Shown here piece after piece: positions 1-7,626 of a stretch of 14,237 nucleotides of DNA. The notes beneath the pieces are model-generated. The model was not told the DNA's origin and did not search any database. It saw nothing but the letters and a program-made list of their open reading frames with translations. The translations under genes and the position numbers were made by a program. The DNA is from Deltaproteobacteria bacterium (GTDB lineage Bacteria > Desulfobacterota > Dissulfuribacteria > Dissulfuribacterales > UBA3076). The stretch lies in assembly GCA_027004315.1 (NCBI GenBank), contig JALTHV010000069.1, positions 1-14,237 on the forward strand. The letters are read 5' to 3'. Position 1 is the stretch's first letter; each line of letters starts with the position of its first letter.

Positions 1-345
1 ATGCATTCCGAATACAACGAAAATAATAGTTATAGTGTACGCTTTATCCGACTTTCAGGGTAGGAATACCAGGATTTCTTAAGAAGTTACAACTGTCTGG
101 AATAGTTGATATTGGGAATGGAGATTTTTTGAATACAGAGATAACAGAGAAAGGCATGATGGGAGAAACCTCTTTGATATTATTGATATTTTTGCAAAAC
201 CAGTATATCATGCAATGAGGAGTTTCTCTATATAAATTAAAATTATTTCAAATTATTATATACTTATCCCGCATTCTGGCTCGCAACACGGGAAATTGAG
301 TTTTAAAATAATCAAGATTTAATTATAAATAGATAGCAGAAAGAT
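1..345. other. AT-rich stretch with no recognisable gene
   Basis: I see no convincing gene here. An open frame runs from the left edge to a TAG at 61-63 (20 codons) and could be the tail of a gene cut by the window, but the peptide is not recognisable. Positions 74-90 resemble an inverted element end (14 of 17 bases match the terminal repeat of the element at 2603-2806, ending GAAGTTAC). The rest is AT-rich and probably carries the promoter of the HNH gene, but I cannot pick out a clear -35/-10 pair. Confidence 0.4.
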
Positions 346-654
346 ATGAAAGATAGAGACACAAATCCTTTTTTAGTATTTGTATCTGAAGAGGATATCA
401 AGAGAGAAAAGTCCAGGGCTAGAGAACTCAGATACACTAGGTGGTGGCGTCAGAAGTGTGCTAAAGGTGTCTGTTATTATTGTGGAAGACATATACGGCC
501 TTCTGATCTCACAATGGACCATGTAGTCCCGCTGATTCGTGGAGGAAAAAGCATCAAGAATAATCTGGTGCCGGCCTGTAAGGAATGCAATAACAAAAAA
601 AAATATCTATTGCCCATGGAGTGGGAAGAGTATCTCAAGGGGCGGAGGGAGTAG
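346..654 (+). CDS. Small HNH endonuclease-family protein
   Basis: This 102-residue protein is built around one HNH nuclease fold. Two zinc-type cysteine pairs (Cys43/Cys46 in CYYC and Cys78/Cys81 in CKEC) bracket the Asp58-His59 of MDHVVPL, the metal- and phosphate-attacking position, with Asn73 as the middle HNH asparagine. All signature residues are present, so it should be an active DNA nick or cleavage enzyme of the small stand-alone HNH type. The N-terminal 35 residues are highly charged and may contact DNA. It lies 68 nt upstream of glmS on the same strand. The SD is weak (AGAAAG before the ATG). No methylase, phage or intron sequence accompanies it, so its biological role is unknown. 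The fold assignment is firm; restriction, homing and repair roles cannot be separated. Confidence 0.85.
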   Translation: MKDRDTNPFLVFVSEEDIKREKSRARELRYTRWWRQKCAKGVCYYCGRHIRPSDLTMDHVVPLIRGGKSIKNNLVPACKECNNKKKYLLPMEWEEYLKGRRE

Positions 655-722
655 AAAATGGTAAAAAGTACATTTACCTTTCCAGAAAAGGGCCTCGTTA
701 GTTAGGTTCTTAAGGAGGCTAT

Positions 723-2564
723 ATGTGTGGAATAGTAGGGTATGTCGGTTATAGACGGGTGCTGCCAATACTCTTAGACGGCCTCCGAAGACTGGAATAC
801 AGGGGATATGATTCAGCTGGGGTAGCCTGGGTACAGGATGGATATCTCCATCGTGTGAGGAGTGAGGGTAAGCTGGGCAATCTGGACCGGCTATTGGACG
901 GCATCCGGGATACGCCCAGCTCAATAGGGGTGGGCCATACCCGTTGGGCTACCCATGGAGAACCTTCTGAAACCAATGCCCATCCCCACACAGACTGTAC
1001 TGGCAGCCTGGTGGTGGTCCATAATGGCATTATCGAAAATTATTACTCCCTTCGTCAGCAGCTACAGAGAGAAGGTCATATCTTCAGGTCTGAGACAGAT
1101 ACAGAGGTCCTGGCCCACCTTATTGAAAAGTACCTGGATGGAGATCTGGCCAAGGCCGTAAGAGATGCCCTCAGAGAGGTTGAAGGTGCCTTTGCCCTGG
1201 GCGTATTGTGGCAGGGCCGGCCTGATATCCTGGTTGCTGCACGCAGGCAGAGCCCTCTGGTCTTAGGATCTACAGAAAACGAGGGCTTTCTGGCCTCAGA
1301 CATTCCTGCCCTCTTGCCCTATACAAGGGATGTAGTCTTTCTGGATGATGGAGAGATGGCTGTATTATCCAAAGATGGTATAGAGGTAAGCCGCATAGAG
1401 AGCGGCAGGGCCATAACAAAGGCCCCTCAGACCATCTCCTGGGATGCAACCATGGCTGAGAAGGCCGGTTATAAGCACTTTATGCTGAAGGAGATCTATG
1501 AGCAGCCTCAGGCAGTGCTGAATACCTACCGCGGCCGCATAATACCGGATATTGGTGAAGTTGCTTTGCCTGAAATAGGGCTCTCTCCTGATCTGATAAG
1601 GGCCTTGAAAAGGGTGGTGCTTCTGGCCTGTGGCACCTCGTGGCATGCAGGCCTCGTGGCGAAATACTGGATAGAAAAATGGGTGGGTCTGCCTGTAGAA
1701 GTAGACCTTGCCTCTGAGTTTCGGTACAGACACCTCTTGTTGGACAAGACTGTACTTACAATCCCGATTTCCCAGTCAGGAGAGACGGCCGACACCCTGG
1801 CCGGGCTCCGCAGGGCGAAGGAGTTGGCTTCACCGGTAATAGCCGTCTGCAACGTGGTGGGAAGTACCATAACCAGGGAATCGGATGGAACCATATATAC
1901 CCATGCCGGCCCGGAGATAGGAGTTGCCTCGACCAAGGCCTTCACCAGCCAGATGACGGCCCTCTATGTCCTCGCACTCTATCTGGGCCAGGTCAGGGGA
2001 AGGCTTTCTAAAAGAGATCTGAAAGACAAGATCTCTGCCTTAACAGATGTCCCGGAGATGCTGGAAAACGGCCTTGTTCCTTGGCATCAGAGGGCGAAGG
2101 AGTTGGCGGATATCTTTTACAATTATAGAGATTTTCTGTATCTTGGCAGAGATATCAATTTTCCTATTGCACTTGAAGGCGCCTTGAAGCTCAAGGAAAT
2201 CTCTTATATCCATGCCGAGGGCTATGCAGCAGGGGAAATGAAGCACGGCCCTATAGCCCTCATTGACAGGGATATGCCCGTAGTGGCCATTGTCCCACAG
2301 GATCATGTCTATGAAAAGGTGCTCAGCAATGTGGAAGAGGTAAGGACAAGGCGGGGCATCATTATAGCCCTTGGCGCAGAGGGAGATGAGGGCCTTGCCC
2401 GGGTCGCACAATATGTTGTATCAGTGGCCCAGCCACGGGATCCTGACATCAATCCGTTTCTCCATAGTATTCCCTTGCAGCTATTGGCCTACGAGATAGC
2501 CGTTGCCAGAGGATGTGATGTTGATCAGCCCCGTAACCTGGCAAAGAGCGTAACCGTAGAGTAA
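723..2564 (+). CDS. glmS: Glutamine--fructose-6-phosphate aminotransferase (isomerizing)
   Basis: GlmS makes glucosamine-6-phosphate from fructose-6-phosphate and glutamine, the first step toward UDP-GlcNAc for peptidoglycan and lipopolysaccharide; it is cytosolic. The 613-residue length is normal. Residues 1 to about 225 form the class II glutamine amidotransferase domain: the start MCGIVGYVG exposes nucleophile Cys2, followed by GHTRWATHG (71-79) and HNGIIENY (100-107). Two SIS sugar-isomerase domains follow (about 295-420 and 465-600) with CGTS (313-316), SQSGETADT (350-358) and STKAFT (403-408). The C-terminus ends in the canonical KSVTVE. The ATG has a strong SD (AAGGAGG, 712-718). No glmS ribozyme-like sequence is evident in the short leader. 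A hairpin-bearing mobile element begins 38 nt after the stop. Confidence 0.98.
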   Translation: MCGIVGYVGYRRVLPILLDGLRRLEYRGYDSAGVAWVQDGYLHRVRSEGKLGNLDRLLDGIRDTPSSIGVGHTRWATHGEPSETNAHPHTDCTGSLVVVHNGIIENYYSLRQQLQREGHIFRSETDTEVLAHLIEKYLDGDLAKAVRDALREVEGAFALGVLWQGRPDILVAARRQSPLVLGSTENEGFLASDIPALLPYTRDVVFLDDGEMAVLSKDGIEVSRIESGRAITKAPQTISWDATMAEKAGYKHFMLKEIYEQPQAVLNTYRGRIIPDIGEVALPEIGLSPDLIRALKRVVLLACGTSWHAGLVAKYWIEKWVGLPVEVDLASEFRYRHLLLDKTVLTIPISQSGETADTLAGLRRAKELASPVIAVCNVVGSTITRESDGTIYTHAGPEIGVASTKAFTSQMTALYVLALYLGQVRGRLSKRDLKDKISALTDVPEMLENGLVPWHQRAKELADIFYNYRDFLYLGRDINFPIALEGALKLKEISYIHAEGYAAGEMKHGPIALIDRDMPVVAIVPQDHVYEKVLSNVEEVRTRRGIIIALGAEGDEGLARVAQYVVSVAQPRDPDINPFLHSIPLQLLAYEIAVARGCDVDQPRNLAKSVTVE

Positions 2565-2602
2565 ATATCGGTTACAAATAATTAGTATAATCTGCAAAAT
2601 TT

Positions 2603-2806
2603 GTAACTTCTCAATAAGTCCTGGCGTAACCGTTCGCGTCTCCGGCCAGCGGTAGCTTTTTTCAGGGTTTCAGTGCGGATTAATGGGCAAAGTGCCCTGA
2701 TCTTGTGCATCAAGCGATGCTCCTGAAACCCTGAAAAAAGCTACCGCTGGCCGGGGGGAATATGATCGGTTACCAAAAATGATGCCCCAACTTATTGAGA
2801 AGTTAC
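2603..2806. mobile_element. Copy A: 204-bp MITE, IS66-like ends, palindromic core
   Basis: The element has perfect 17-bp terminal inverted repeats (GTAACTTCTCAATAAGT at 2603-2619 and its reverse complement at 2790-2806). A perfect 8-bp TSD, CAAAATTT, flanks it at 2595-2602 and 2807-2814. GTAA termini and 8-bp duplications are typical of the IS66 family. Inside, 2626-2773 is a copy of the window's palindromic repeat (GTAACCG...CGGTTAC). It has perfect 32-bp arms at 2642-2673 and 2723-2754 around a 49-base loop that holds two smaller hairpins (GGGCA/TGCCC and GCATC/GATGC). The inner core lacks its own duplication (GTCCTGGC versus CAAAAATG), so the unit seems to have moved as one. There is no transposase. 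It ends 6 nt before the SD of the epimerase gene. Confidence 0.88.
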
Positions 2807-2820
2807 CAAAATTTGTGTAA

Positions 2821-2825
2821 AGGAG
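2821..2825 (+). promoter_or_regulatory. Ribosome binding site of the epimerase gene
   Basis: AGGAG lies 11 nt before the GTG start at 2837, a slightly long spacing. It decides the GTG start and sits just outside the TSD of the upstream element. Confidence 0.6.
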
Positions 2826-2836
2826 CCAATAAATAA

Positions 2837-3871
2837 GTGATTAAACAGGCGTCTCATACAATAAGAAAGATACTGGTTACCGGCGCTGCCGGGTTTATAG
2901 GATATCACCTCTCCAGGCGACTCCTGGACGAAGGGAGGGAGGTAGTAGGCCTTGATAATATGAACGACTACTATGATCCGGCCATCAAAGAGACCCGGCT
3001 CTCTCTGCTTGCCCCTTATGCCAATTTCAAATTTGTACGAGGAGATTTGTCAGACAGGCCGGCAATGGAGAGGCTTTTTAGACAAGAGGGCTTTGATGGA
3101 GTGGTCAACCTGGCAGCCCAGGCAGGAGTACGCTATTCTCTCACAAATCCCTATTCCTATGTGGATTCAAACCTGGTAGGTTTTGGGAATCTCCTTGAGA
3201 ACTGTCGATATAATAGTGTCAGGCACCTGGTATTTGCCTCATCCAGCTCTGTATATGGGGCAAATACCAGGATGCCTTTCTCCGTCCATGACAACGTAGA
3301 TCATCCGGTATCTCTGTATGCTGCCAGTAAAAAGGCCAATGAACTCATGGCCCATTCCTACAGTCATCTATATGGTCTTTCTTGTACGGGGCTACGTTTT
3401 TTTACTGTCTATGGGCCATGGGGAAGACCGGATATGGCGCTTTTTCTGTTTACAAAGGCCATCCTGGAGGGTCTTCCCATAGACGTTTTTAATTATGGTA
3501 AGATGCGTCGGGATTTTACTTACATAGATGATATCATAGAGGGGGTGGTGAGGGTATTGGACAGGCCTGCCAGCCCCAATCCCGGGTGGAAGAGTGATGC
3601 ACCAGACCCGGGTTCGAGCTATGCACCTTACAAACTCTATAACATCGGGAATAACCAACCTGTAGAGTTGTTGCGGTTTATTGAGATAATAGAGGAGTGT
3701 CTGGGGAAAAAGGCCAATAAAAATATGCTTCCTATGCAGCCTGGGGATGTGCCGGCTACCTATGCAGATATTGACGACCTGATAAGAGACGTGGGATTTA
3801 GACCTGAAACTACTTTGGAGGAGGGTATCTCCAAATTTATAGATTGGTATAGAGATTACTATAAGGTATAA
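2837..3871 (+). CDS. UDP-glucuronate 4-epimerase (extended SDR, LpsL/Cap1J-like)
   Basis: The likely reaction is NAD-dependent conversion of UDP-glucuronate to UDP-galacturonate, a donor for polysaccharide or lipopolysaccharide. The 344-residue protein is an extended short-chain dehydrogenase/reductase: Rossmann GAAGFIG at 16-22, SSSSVYG at 135-141, catalytic YAASK with Tyr161 and Lys165, and a RFFTVYGPWGRPDMA segment (187-201) that is typical of UDP-glucuronate epimerases rather than GalE. DFTYIDD at 226-232 fits the same subfamily. The start is GTG with AGGAG upstream. The next gene makes its substrate (UDP-glucose 6-dehydrogenase), which supports UDP-GlcA specificity. The two genes are 92 nt apart and probably one unit. 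dTDP-glucose 4,6-dehydratase is less likely. A MITE sits 30 nt before the start codon. Confidence 0.9.
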   Translation: MIKQASHTIRKILVTGAAGFIGYHLSRRLLDEGREVVGLDNMNDYYDPAIKETRLSLLAPYANFKFVRGDLSDRPAMERLFRQEGFDGVVNLAAQAGVRYSLTNPYSYVDSNLVGFGNLLENCRYNSVRHLVFASSSSVYGANTRMPFSVHDNVDHPVSLYAASKKANELMAHSYSHLYGLSCTGLRFFTVYGPWGRPDMALFLFTKAILEGLPIDVFNYGKMRRDFTYIDDIIEGVVRVLDRPASPNPGWKSDAPDPGSSYAPYKLYNIGNNQPVELLRFIEIIEECLGKKANKNMLPMQPGDVPATYADIDDLIRDVGFRPETTLEEGISKFIDWYRDYYKV

Positions 3872-3963
3872 TTAGTGCCTGAATGGGAGATCTGGAATTT
3901 GTTTTCTTTATTTCTCAAGTTTCTGTTTTTTATTATTTTTTAAGAAGGGGAAGGAATTTTGAT

Positions 3964-5301
3964 ATGCATATTACAGTAGTTGGGACAGGTTATGTGGGTC
4001 TTGTAGCAGGTGCGGGCCTTGCGGATTTTGGCATGCAGGTCATATGTGTGGACAAGGATTCAGAGAAGATAGCTGCCCTAAAAGAGGGAACCATTCCGTT
4101 TTTTGAACCTGGCCTAAAGGAATTGGTAGGGCGTAATACTGCAAATGGACGCCTTTCATTTTCTACAGAGCTTGCCCGGGCAGTAGGACAATCTCTTGTG
4201 ATTTTCGTGGCAGTTGGGACCCCATCGGATGGCCAGGGAGGTGCCGATCTGTCGGCCGTAAAGGATCTGGCCCTGGAGCTTGCCAGGATTATAGATGATT
4301 ACAAGGTAATAGTGACCAAGAGTACAGTGCCTGTTGGTACCAACCGGTGGATTAAAGGCCTAATTGATAAGAACAAAAATAACCCTGTTGATATAGATGT
4401 GGTGTCGAATCCCGAATTCCTCAGGGAAGGTGCAGCCGTAGAGGATTTCATGCACCCAAACCGTGTCGTCCTGGGCTCAGACAGCCAGAAGGCCATAGCT
4501 ATAGTAAAGGATATCTATAGGTCCCTATATCTTATTGAGACCCCTTTTATAATGACTAACCTCGAGACCGCAGAGATGATCAAGTATGCATCTAATGCCT
4601 TTTTGGCTACAAAGATTTCCTTTGTCAATGAAGTGGCAAATCTCTGTGAGGAAGTAGGGGCAGATGTCTACCATGTGATCAGGGCTATGGGCCTTGATAG
4701 GAGAATTGGTCCCAAGTTTCTTCATCCGGGTCCGGGCTTTGGGGGTTCGTGTTTTCCTAAAGACACGGAGGCCTTTGCCAGGCTGGGAAGGGATTATGAC
4801 TCACCCCTCCAGATTGTGGAGACGGTAATCTCCGTAAACCTTGCCCAAAAGGAACGTATGGTGACCAAGATAGAGAATATGCTGGGGGGGCAGATTGCAG
4901 GCAAAAACTTGGCCATATTGGGGCTTTCCTTTAAGCCCAATACCAGTGACATCAGAGAGTCCCCTGCCATTGCCCTGATACAGGGGCTGTTGAATAAAGA
5001 GGCAGGTGAGATACGGGTATATGATCCCGCTGCAATGGATGAATTCAAGAGGCTCTTTGGCCCAGATCAACTGGTCTATGCAGCCGATCCCTATCTGGCT
5101 GCAGAGGGGGCAGATGCAGTAGTGATAGTCACCGAATGGAACGAGTTTAGAAACCTGGACCTTTCAAGATTGAAGGACCTAATGAAGGAGCCTCTATTGG
5201 CAGATCTGCGAAATATCTATGATCCTGCCCGAATGAGAGAGCTGGGCTATCGTTACGAAAGTGTGGGGAGACCGGCAATTACTCAGCCAGCCGCTGAGTG
5301 A
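3964..5301 (+). CDS. ugd: UDP-glucose 6-dehydrogenase
   Basis: The enzyme oxidises UDP-glucose twice with NAD to give UDP-glucuronate in the cytosol. I choose the ATG at 3964 (445 residues) rather than an in-frame start at 3883: it places the Rossmann GTGYVG at residues 7-12 as in the family, and AAGGGGAAGGA precedes it. The 27-residue upstream extension is hydrophobic and T-rich in DNA, unlike coding sequence. Signatures include STVPVGT (120-126), NPEFLREG (149-156) and the active-site loop GPGFGGSCFPKD with catalytic Cys263. The C-terminal UDP-binding domain contains LGLSFKPNTSDIRESP. The protein is complete and of normal length. It follows the 4-epimerase gene, so together they convert UDP-Glc to UDP-GlcA and UDP-GalA. 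Confidence 0.96.
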   Translation: MHITVVGTGYVGLVAGAGLADFGMQVICVDKDSEKIAALKEGTIPFFEPGLKELVGRNTANGRLSFSTELARAVGQSLVIFVAVGTPSDGQGGADLSAVKDLALELARIIDDYKVIVTKSTVPVGTNRWIKGLIDKNKNNPVDIDVVSNPEFLREGAAVEDFMHPNRVVLGSDSQKAIAIVKDIYRSLYLIETPFIMTNLETAEMIKYASNAFLATKISFVNEVANLCEEVGADVYHVIRAMGLDRRIGPKFLHPGPGFGGSCFPKDTEAFARLGRDYDSPLQIVETVISVNLAQKERMVTKIENMLGGQIAGKNLAILGLSFKPNTSDIRESPAIALIQGLLNKEAGEIRVYDPAAMDEFKRLFGPDQLVYAADPYLAAEGADAVVIVTEWNEFRNLDLSRLKDLMKEPLLADLRNIYDPARMRELGYRYESVGRPAITQPAAE

Positions 5302-5468
5302 ACCTGTAGATATCTTATCAAAGATCACCATGGTACTGCCAAGATACAGGCTTCATTAGGATCTTCCCAAGTTTCTCCTTACTTGTTATTTGACCTCTGT
5401 ATCTCTCATCGAGTCCCTGGATAAAGTCCAATTCTACAACACTGGGATGTCTGTATCCCTATGAAACA

Positions 5469-6278
5469 ATGGCAAGCTCATCGTCACAAAAGACAAAGGT
5501 CATATGTATAGCTAATCAGAAGGGTGGCGTAGGGAAGACCACTACTGCAGTAAACCTGGCAGCAGGTCTATCCCTTCTGAAAAAGTCTATATTGCTTGTA
5601 GATTGCGATGCCCAGGGAAATGCTACGAGCGGTCTGGGCTTTGATCATCACGAGCTGAAAAAACACCTCTATCATGCCATTGTTGGCCTGGCTGATCCAG
5701 TAGATGTGATACGGCCTACACCTATGACCAATCTCTTTATAATACCTTCAAATACAGATCTTGTGGGAATAGAGGTGGATCTTGCAAGACGCAAGGGCAG
5801 AGAGAATGTGTTGAGAGACCTACTGGCCTCTTTAAGACCCTTTGATTACATATTATTAGATTGTCCTCCCTCTCTGGGGTTGATGACCATAAATGCCCTA
5901 ACCGCCTCTGATTCTGTGATTATCCCCATGCAATGTGAATATTATGCCCTTGAAGGCCTGAGCCAGCTAGTCAAGACAATAAGATTGGTAAAGCACAACT
6001 TTAACCCAAAACTCCATATCGAAGGCCTATTGCTTACCATGTACGATTATCGCATTCGCCTTGCATATCAGGTCGCAAGAGAGGTCCGCACGCACTTCAG
6101 AGATCTGGTCTACAGGACCACTATCCCAAGAAATATAAAGCTGAGTGAAAGCCCAAGTCATGGTAAACCAATATTTATCTATGAACCGAGATCCAGGGGT
6201 GCAGAGAGCTATCTGGCCCTAGCTACCGAGTTTCTGCGTCGCAGGGGAGTAACTGTTCATATCTCCAATGGCCGGTAG
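5469..6278 (+). CDS. parA: Chromosome-partitioning ATPase ParA (Soj)
   Basis: This ParA/MinD-superfamily ATPase moves the ParB-parS complex during chromosome segregation. The 269 residues include the deviant Walker A KGGVGKTT (18-25), Walker A' LLVDCDAQGN (42-51) and Walker B YILLDCPPSLG (127-137), and MQCEYYALEGL, a chromosomal Soj hallmark. There is no long N-terminal helix-turn-helix, so it resembles chromosomal rather than P1-type plasmid ParA. The ATG at 5469 has no clear SD; no better in-frame start is visible. parB follows 263 nt downstream, a gap widened by a 143-bp mobile element. The 167 nt upstream of the gene hold nothing recognisable. The neighbours are not the usual gidA/rsmG origin cluster. 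Confidence 0.95.
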   Translation: MASSSSQKTKVICIANQKGGVGKTTTAVNLAAGLSLLKKSILLVDCDAQGNATSGLGFDHHELKKHLYHAIVGLADPVDVIRPTPMTNLFIIPSNTDLVGIEVDLARRKGRENVLRDLLASLRPFDYILLDCPPSLGLMTINALTASDSVIIPMQCEYYALEGLSQLVKTIRLVKHNFNPKLHIEGLLLTMYDYRIRLAYQVAREVRTHFRDLVYRTTIPRNIKLSESPSHGKPIFIYEPRSRGAESYLALATEFLRRRGVTVHISNGR

Positions 6279-6386
6279 ATTTTTGCACAGAGGTTTCAAT
6301 GAGAGGTAACGCAGCACTATTTTTTTGTATATAATGCAGCTAATGGCAGCAGGTAGAGAAAAATGAGCAATTATCCCAGAGGAGGT

Positions 6387-6529
6387 GTAACCGTGTCCCC
6401 GGCCAGAGGTAGCATTTTGAAGGGTTTCAGTGCGGATTAATCGGCAGAGTGCCCTGATCTTGTGCATCAGGCGATGCTCCTGAAACCCTTCAAAATGCTA
6501 CCTCTGGCCGGGGGGATGTAAACAGTTAC
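6387..6529. mobile_element. Copy B: 143-bp palindromic MITE before parB
   Basis: The element runs from GTAACCG to CAGTTAC. A perfect 8-bp TSD, GAGGAGGT, lies at 6379-6386 and 6530-6537. Perfect 34-bp complementary arms (6397-6430 and 6480-6513) enclose a 49-base loop with hairpins GGCA/TGCC and GCATC/GATGC. Arm bases differ from copy A at several positions, but both arms changed together. The duplicated target is the SD of parB, so parB kept a ribosome binding site after the insertion. No coding capacity. Confidence 0.9.
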
Positions 6530-6537
6530 GAGGAGGT
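6530..6537 (+). promoter_or_regulatory. parB ribosome binding site, regenerated as TSD
   Basis: GAGGAGGT lies 4 nt before the parB ATG at 6542 and is the right copy of the 8-bp duplication made by the element at 6387-6529. The left copy at 6379-6386 is probably the original duplicated base run and no longer serves a start codon. Confidence 0.8.
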
Positions 6538-6541
6538 TATA

Positions 6542-7420
6542 ATGAGACCTAAAGGTGGATTAGGTAAAGGGCTTGGGGCCCTTCTTTCTGCAGAGGATAT
6601 ATACGATTTAGAGAGCCCTGGATTTTTCCTCTGCCCTATAGAAAAAATTCGTCCAAATCCTGATCAGCCACGAAGGCATATAGAAGATGGATCGTTGGAA
6701 GGTCTTGCTAACTCTATCAAGGAAAAGGGGGTACTTCAGCCCCTGGTAGTCCGCGAGGCCAATGATGGTTATATGTTGATAGTGGGTGAGAGACGGTGGA
6801 GGGCCGCCCAAAAGGCAGGTCTCAAGTCAGTCCCTGTCATAATAAAGGATACAAGCCCCGAGGAGGTCCTTGAGCTGGCACTGATAGAGAATATCCAGAG
6901 AGAAGATCTGAATCCTATGGAGGAGGCCATGGCCTATAGTAAACTCATAGACGAATTGGGACTTACCCAGTCTCAGGTGGCCTCAAGGGTAGGGAGAGAA
7001 AGGTCTACAGTAGCCAATTTTCTCAGGCTCCTTCTGTTACCGGACTATGCCAAGGAAGATTTGCTTGATGGGCGGCTGACTATGGGGCATGCCCGTGCCT
7101 TATTAATGGTAGAAGACACGGAGAGGCAGAGGGAATTGAGGGATCAGATACTAGAAAGAGGCCTTTCCGTTCGCCAGGCAGAGGCCCTGGCACGTCGTTT
7201 TGTAAGGCATAGAGGGCAAAGGGCAAAGGTGAAGGAGGAAGACCCTAATATCAAGAGCCTCTGTGAAGACCTGAGTCGCAGTCTTGGCTCTGAGGTAAAA
7301 ATCGTTCAGACCAAAAGAGGGGGTAGGCTGGAGATACGCTATAACTCTATCCAGAGCCTGGAACGAATTATAGGGTTGCTTAGGGCAAAGGGAAGTAAAG
7401 ATTCGTCTAATGTCTTATAA
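6542..7420 (+). CDS. parB: Chromosome-partitioning protein ParB (Spo0J)
   Basis: ParB binds parS, spreads as a CTP-dependent clamp and stimulates ParA. The 292 residues begin with the classical ParA-stimulating tail GGLGKGLGALL (5-15). The N-terminal CTPase fold carries GERRWRAA (82-89) and ENIQREDLNP (116-125). A helix-turn-helix, LTQSQVASRVGRERSTVANF, spans 141-160, and a C-terminal dimerisation segment follows. It is complete and normal in length. Its mRNA leader holds the 34-bp perfect hairpin of an inserted MITE that ends right at the SD, so translation could be affected or the gene uncoupled from parA. I found no match to the parS consensus (TGTTTCACGTGAAACA) in the window. Confidence 0.96.
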   Translation: MRPKGGLGKGLGALLSAEDIYDLESPGFFLCPIEKIRPNPDQPRRHIEDGSLEGLANSIKEKGVLQPLVVREANDGYMLIVGERRWRAAQKAGLKSVPVIIKDTSPEEVLELALIENIQREDLNPMEEAMAYSKLIDELGLTQSQVASRVGRERSTVANFLRLLLLPDYAKEDLLDGRLTMGHARALLMVEDTERQRELRDQILERGLSVRQAEALARRFVRHRGQRAKVKEEDPNIKSLCEDLSRSLGSEVKIVQTKRGGRLEIRYNSIQSLERIIGLLRAKGSKDSSNVL

Positions 7421-7436
7421 TTATAGAATATTCTAT

Positions 7437-7622
7437 TTACCCCTGAACGTCTGCAACAAAAAAAGTAACCGCCTCTCCTATCCACATTGCCGTTTCTTTC
7501 TCAGGGACTGGGTCTGGTGGTGATTCTGGAGCTAGTTCGCAGGAGAGAGAAGCTTCACTCCCCAGATATGACAGACTTCTTATAAGTAGTTCAGGATAAA
7601 ATTTGGTGGACGCCGCTTCCAC
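7437..7622 (-). CDS. Possible 61-residue protein of unknown function
   Basis: An open frame of 61 codons starts at a GTG 4 nt after the histidine kinase stop and ends 16 nt from the parB stop, so it fills the convergent gap. The middle is acidic and proline-rich (APESPPDPVPEKE). I recognise no domain, signal peptide or membrane segment, and no SD precedes the GTG. The tight spacing favours a co-transcribed small gene, but it may equally be chance open sequence. Confidence 0.3.
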   Translation of the reverse strand: MEAASTKFYPELLIRSLSYLGSEASLSCELAPESPPDPVPEKETAMWIGEAVTFFVADVQG

Positions 7623-7626
7623 TAAT

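Noticed and set aside
118..160. ACAGAGATAACAGAGAAAGG as a relic of the CCGCAGAGACGC-type repeat
   Set aside because: The similarity is short and low-complexity, with no inverted partner or duplication nearby.
2550..2575. GTAACCG...CGGTTAC spanning the glmS stop, resembling a mini-element
   Set aside because: GTAACCGTAGAG encodes the canonical GlmS C-terminus VTVE, and the flanking 8-mers (CAAAGAGC and AAATAATT) do not match.
3883..3963. 27-residue N-terminal extension of the UDP-glucose dehydrogenase
   Set aside because: It is T-rich, lacks an SD and would move the Rossmann motif away from the N-terminus; ATG 3964 has a good SD and the family-typical start.
6397..6513. Palindromes as Rho-independent terminators or as a CRISPR array
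   Set aside because: No T-run follows the stems, and there are no regularly spaced direct repeats; the target duplications identify them as mobile elements.
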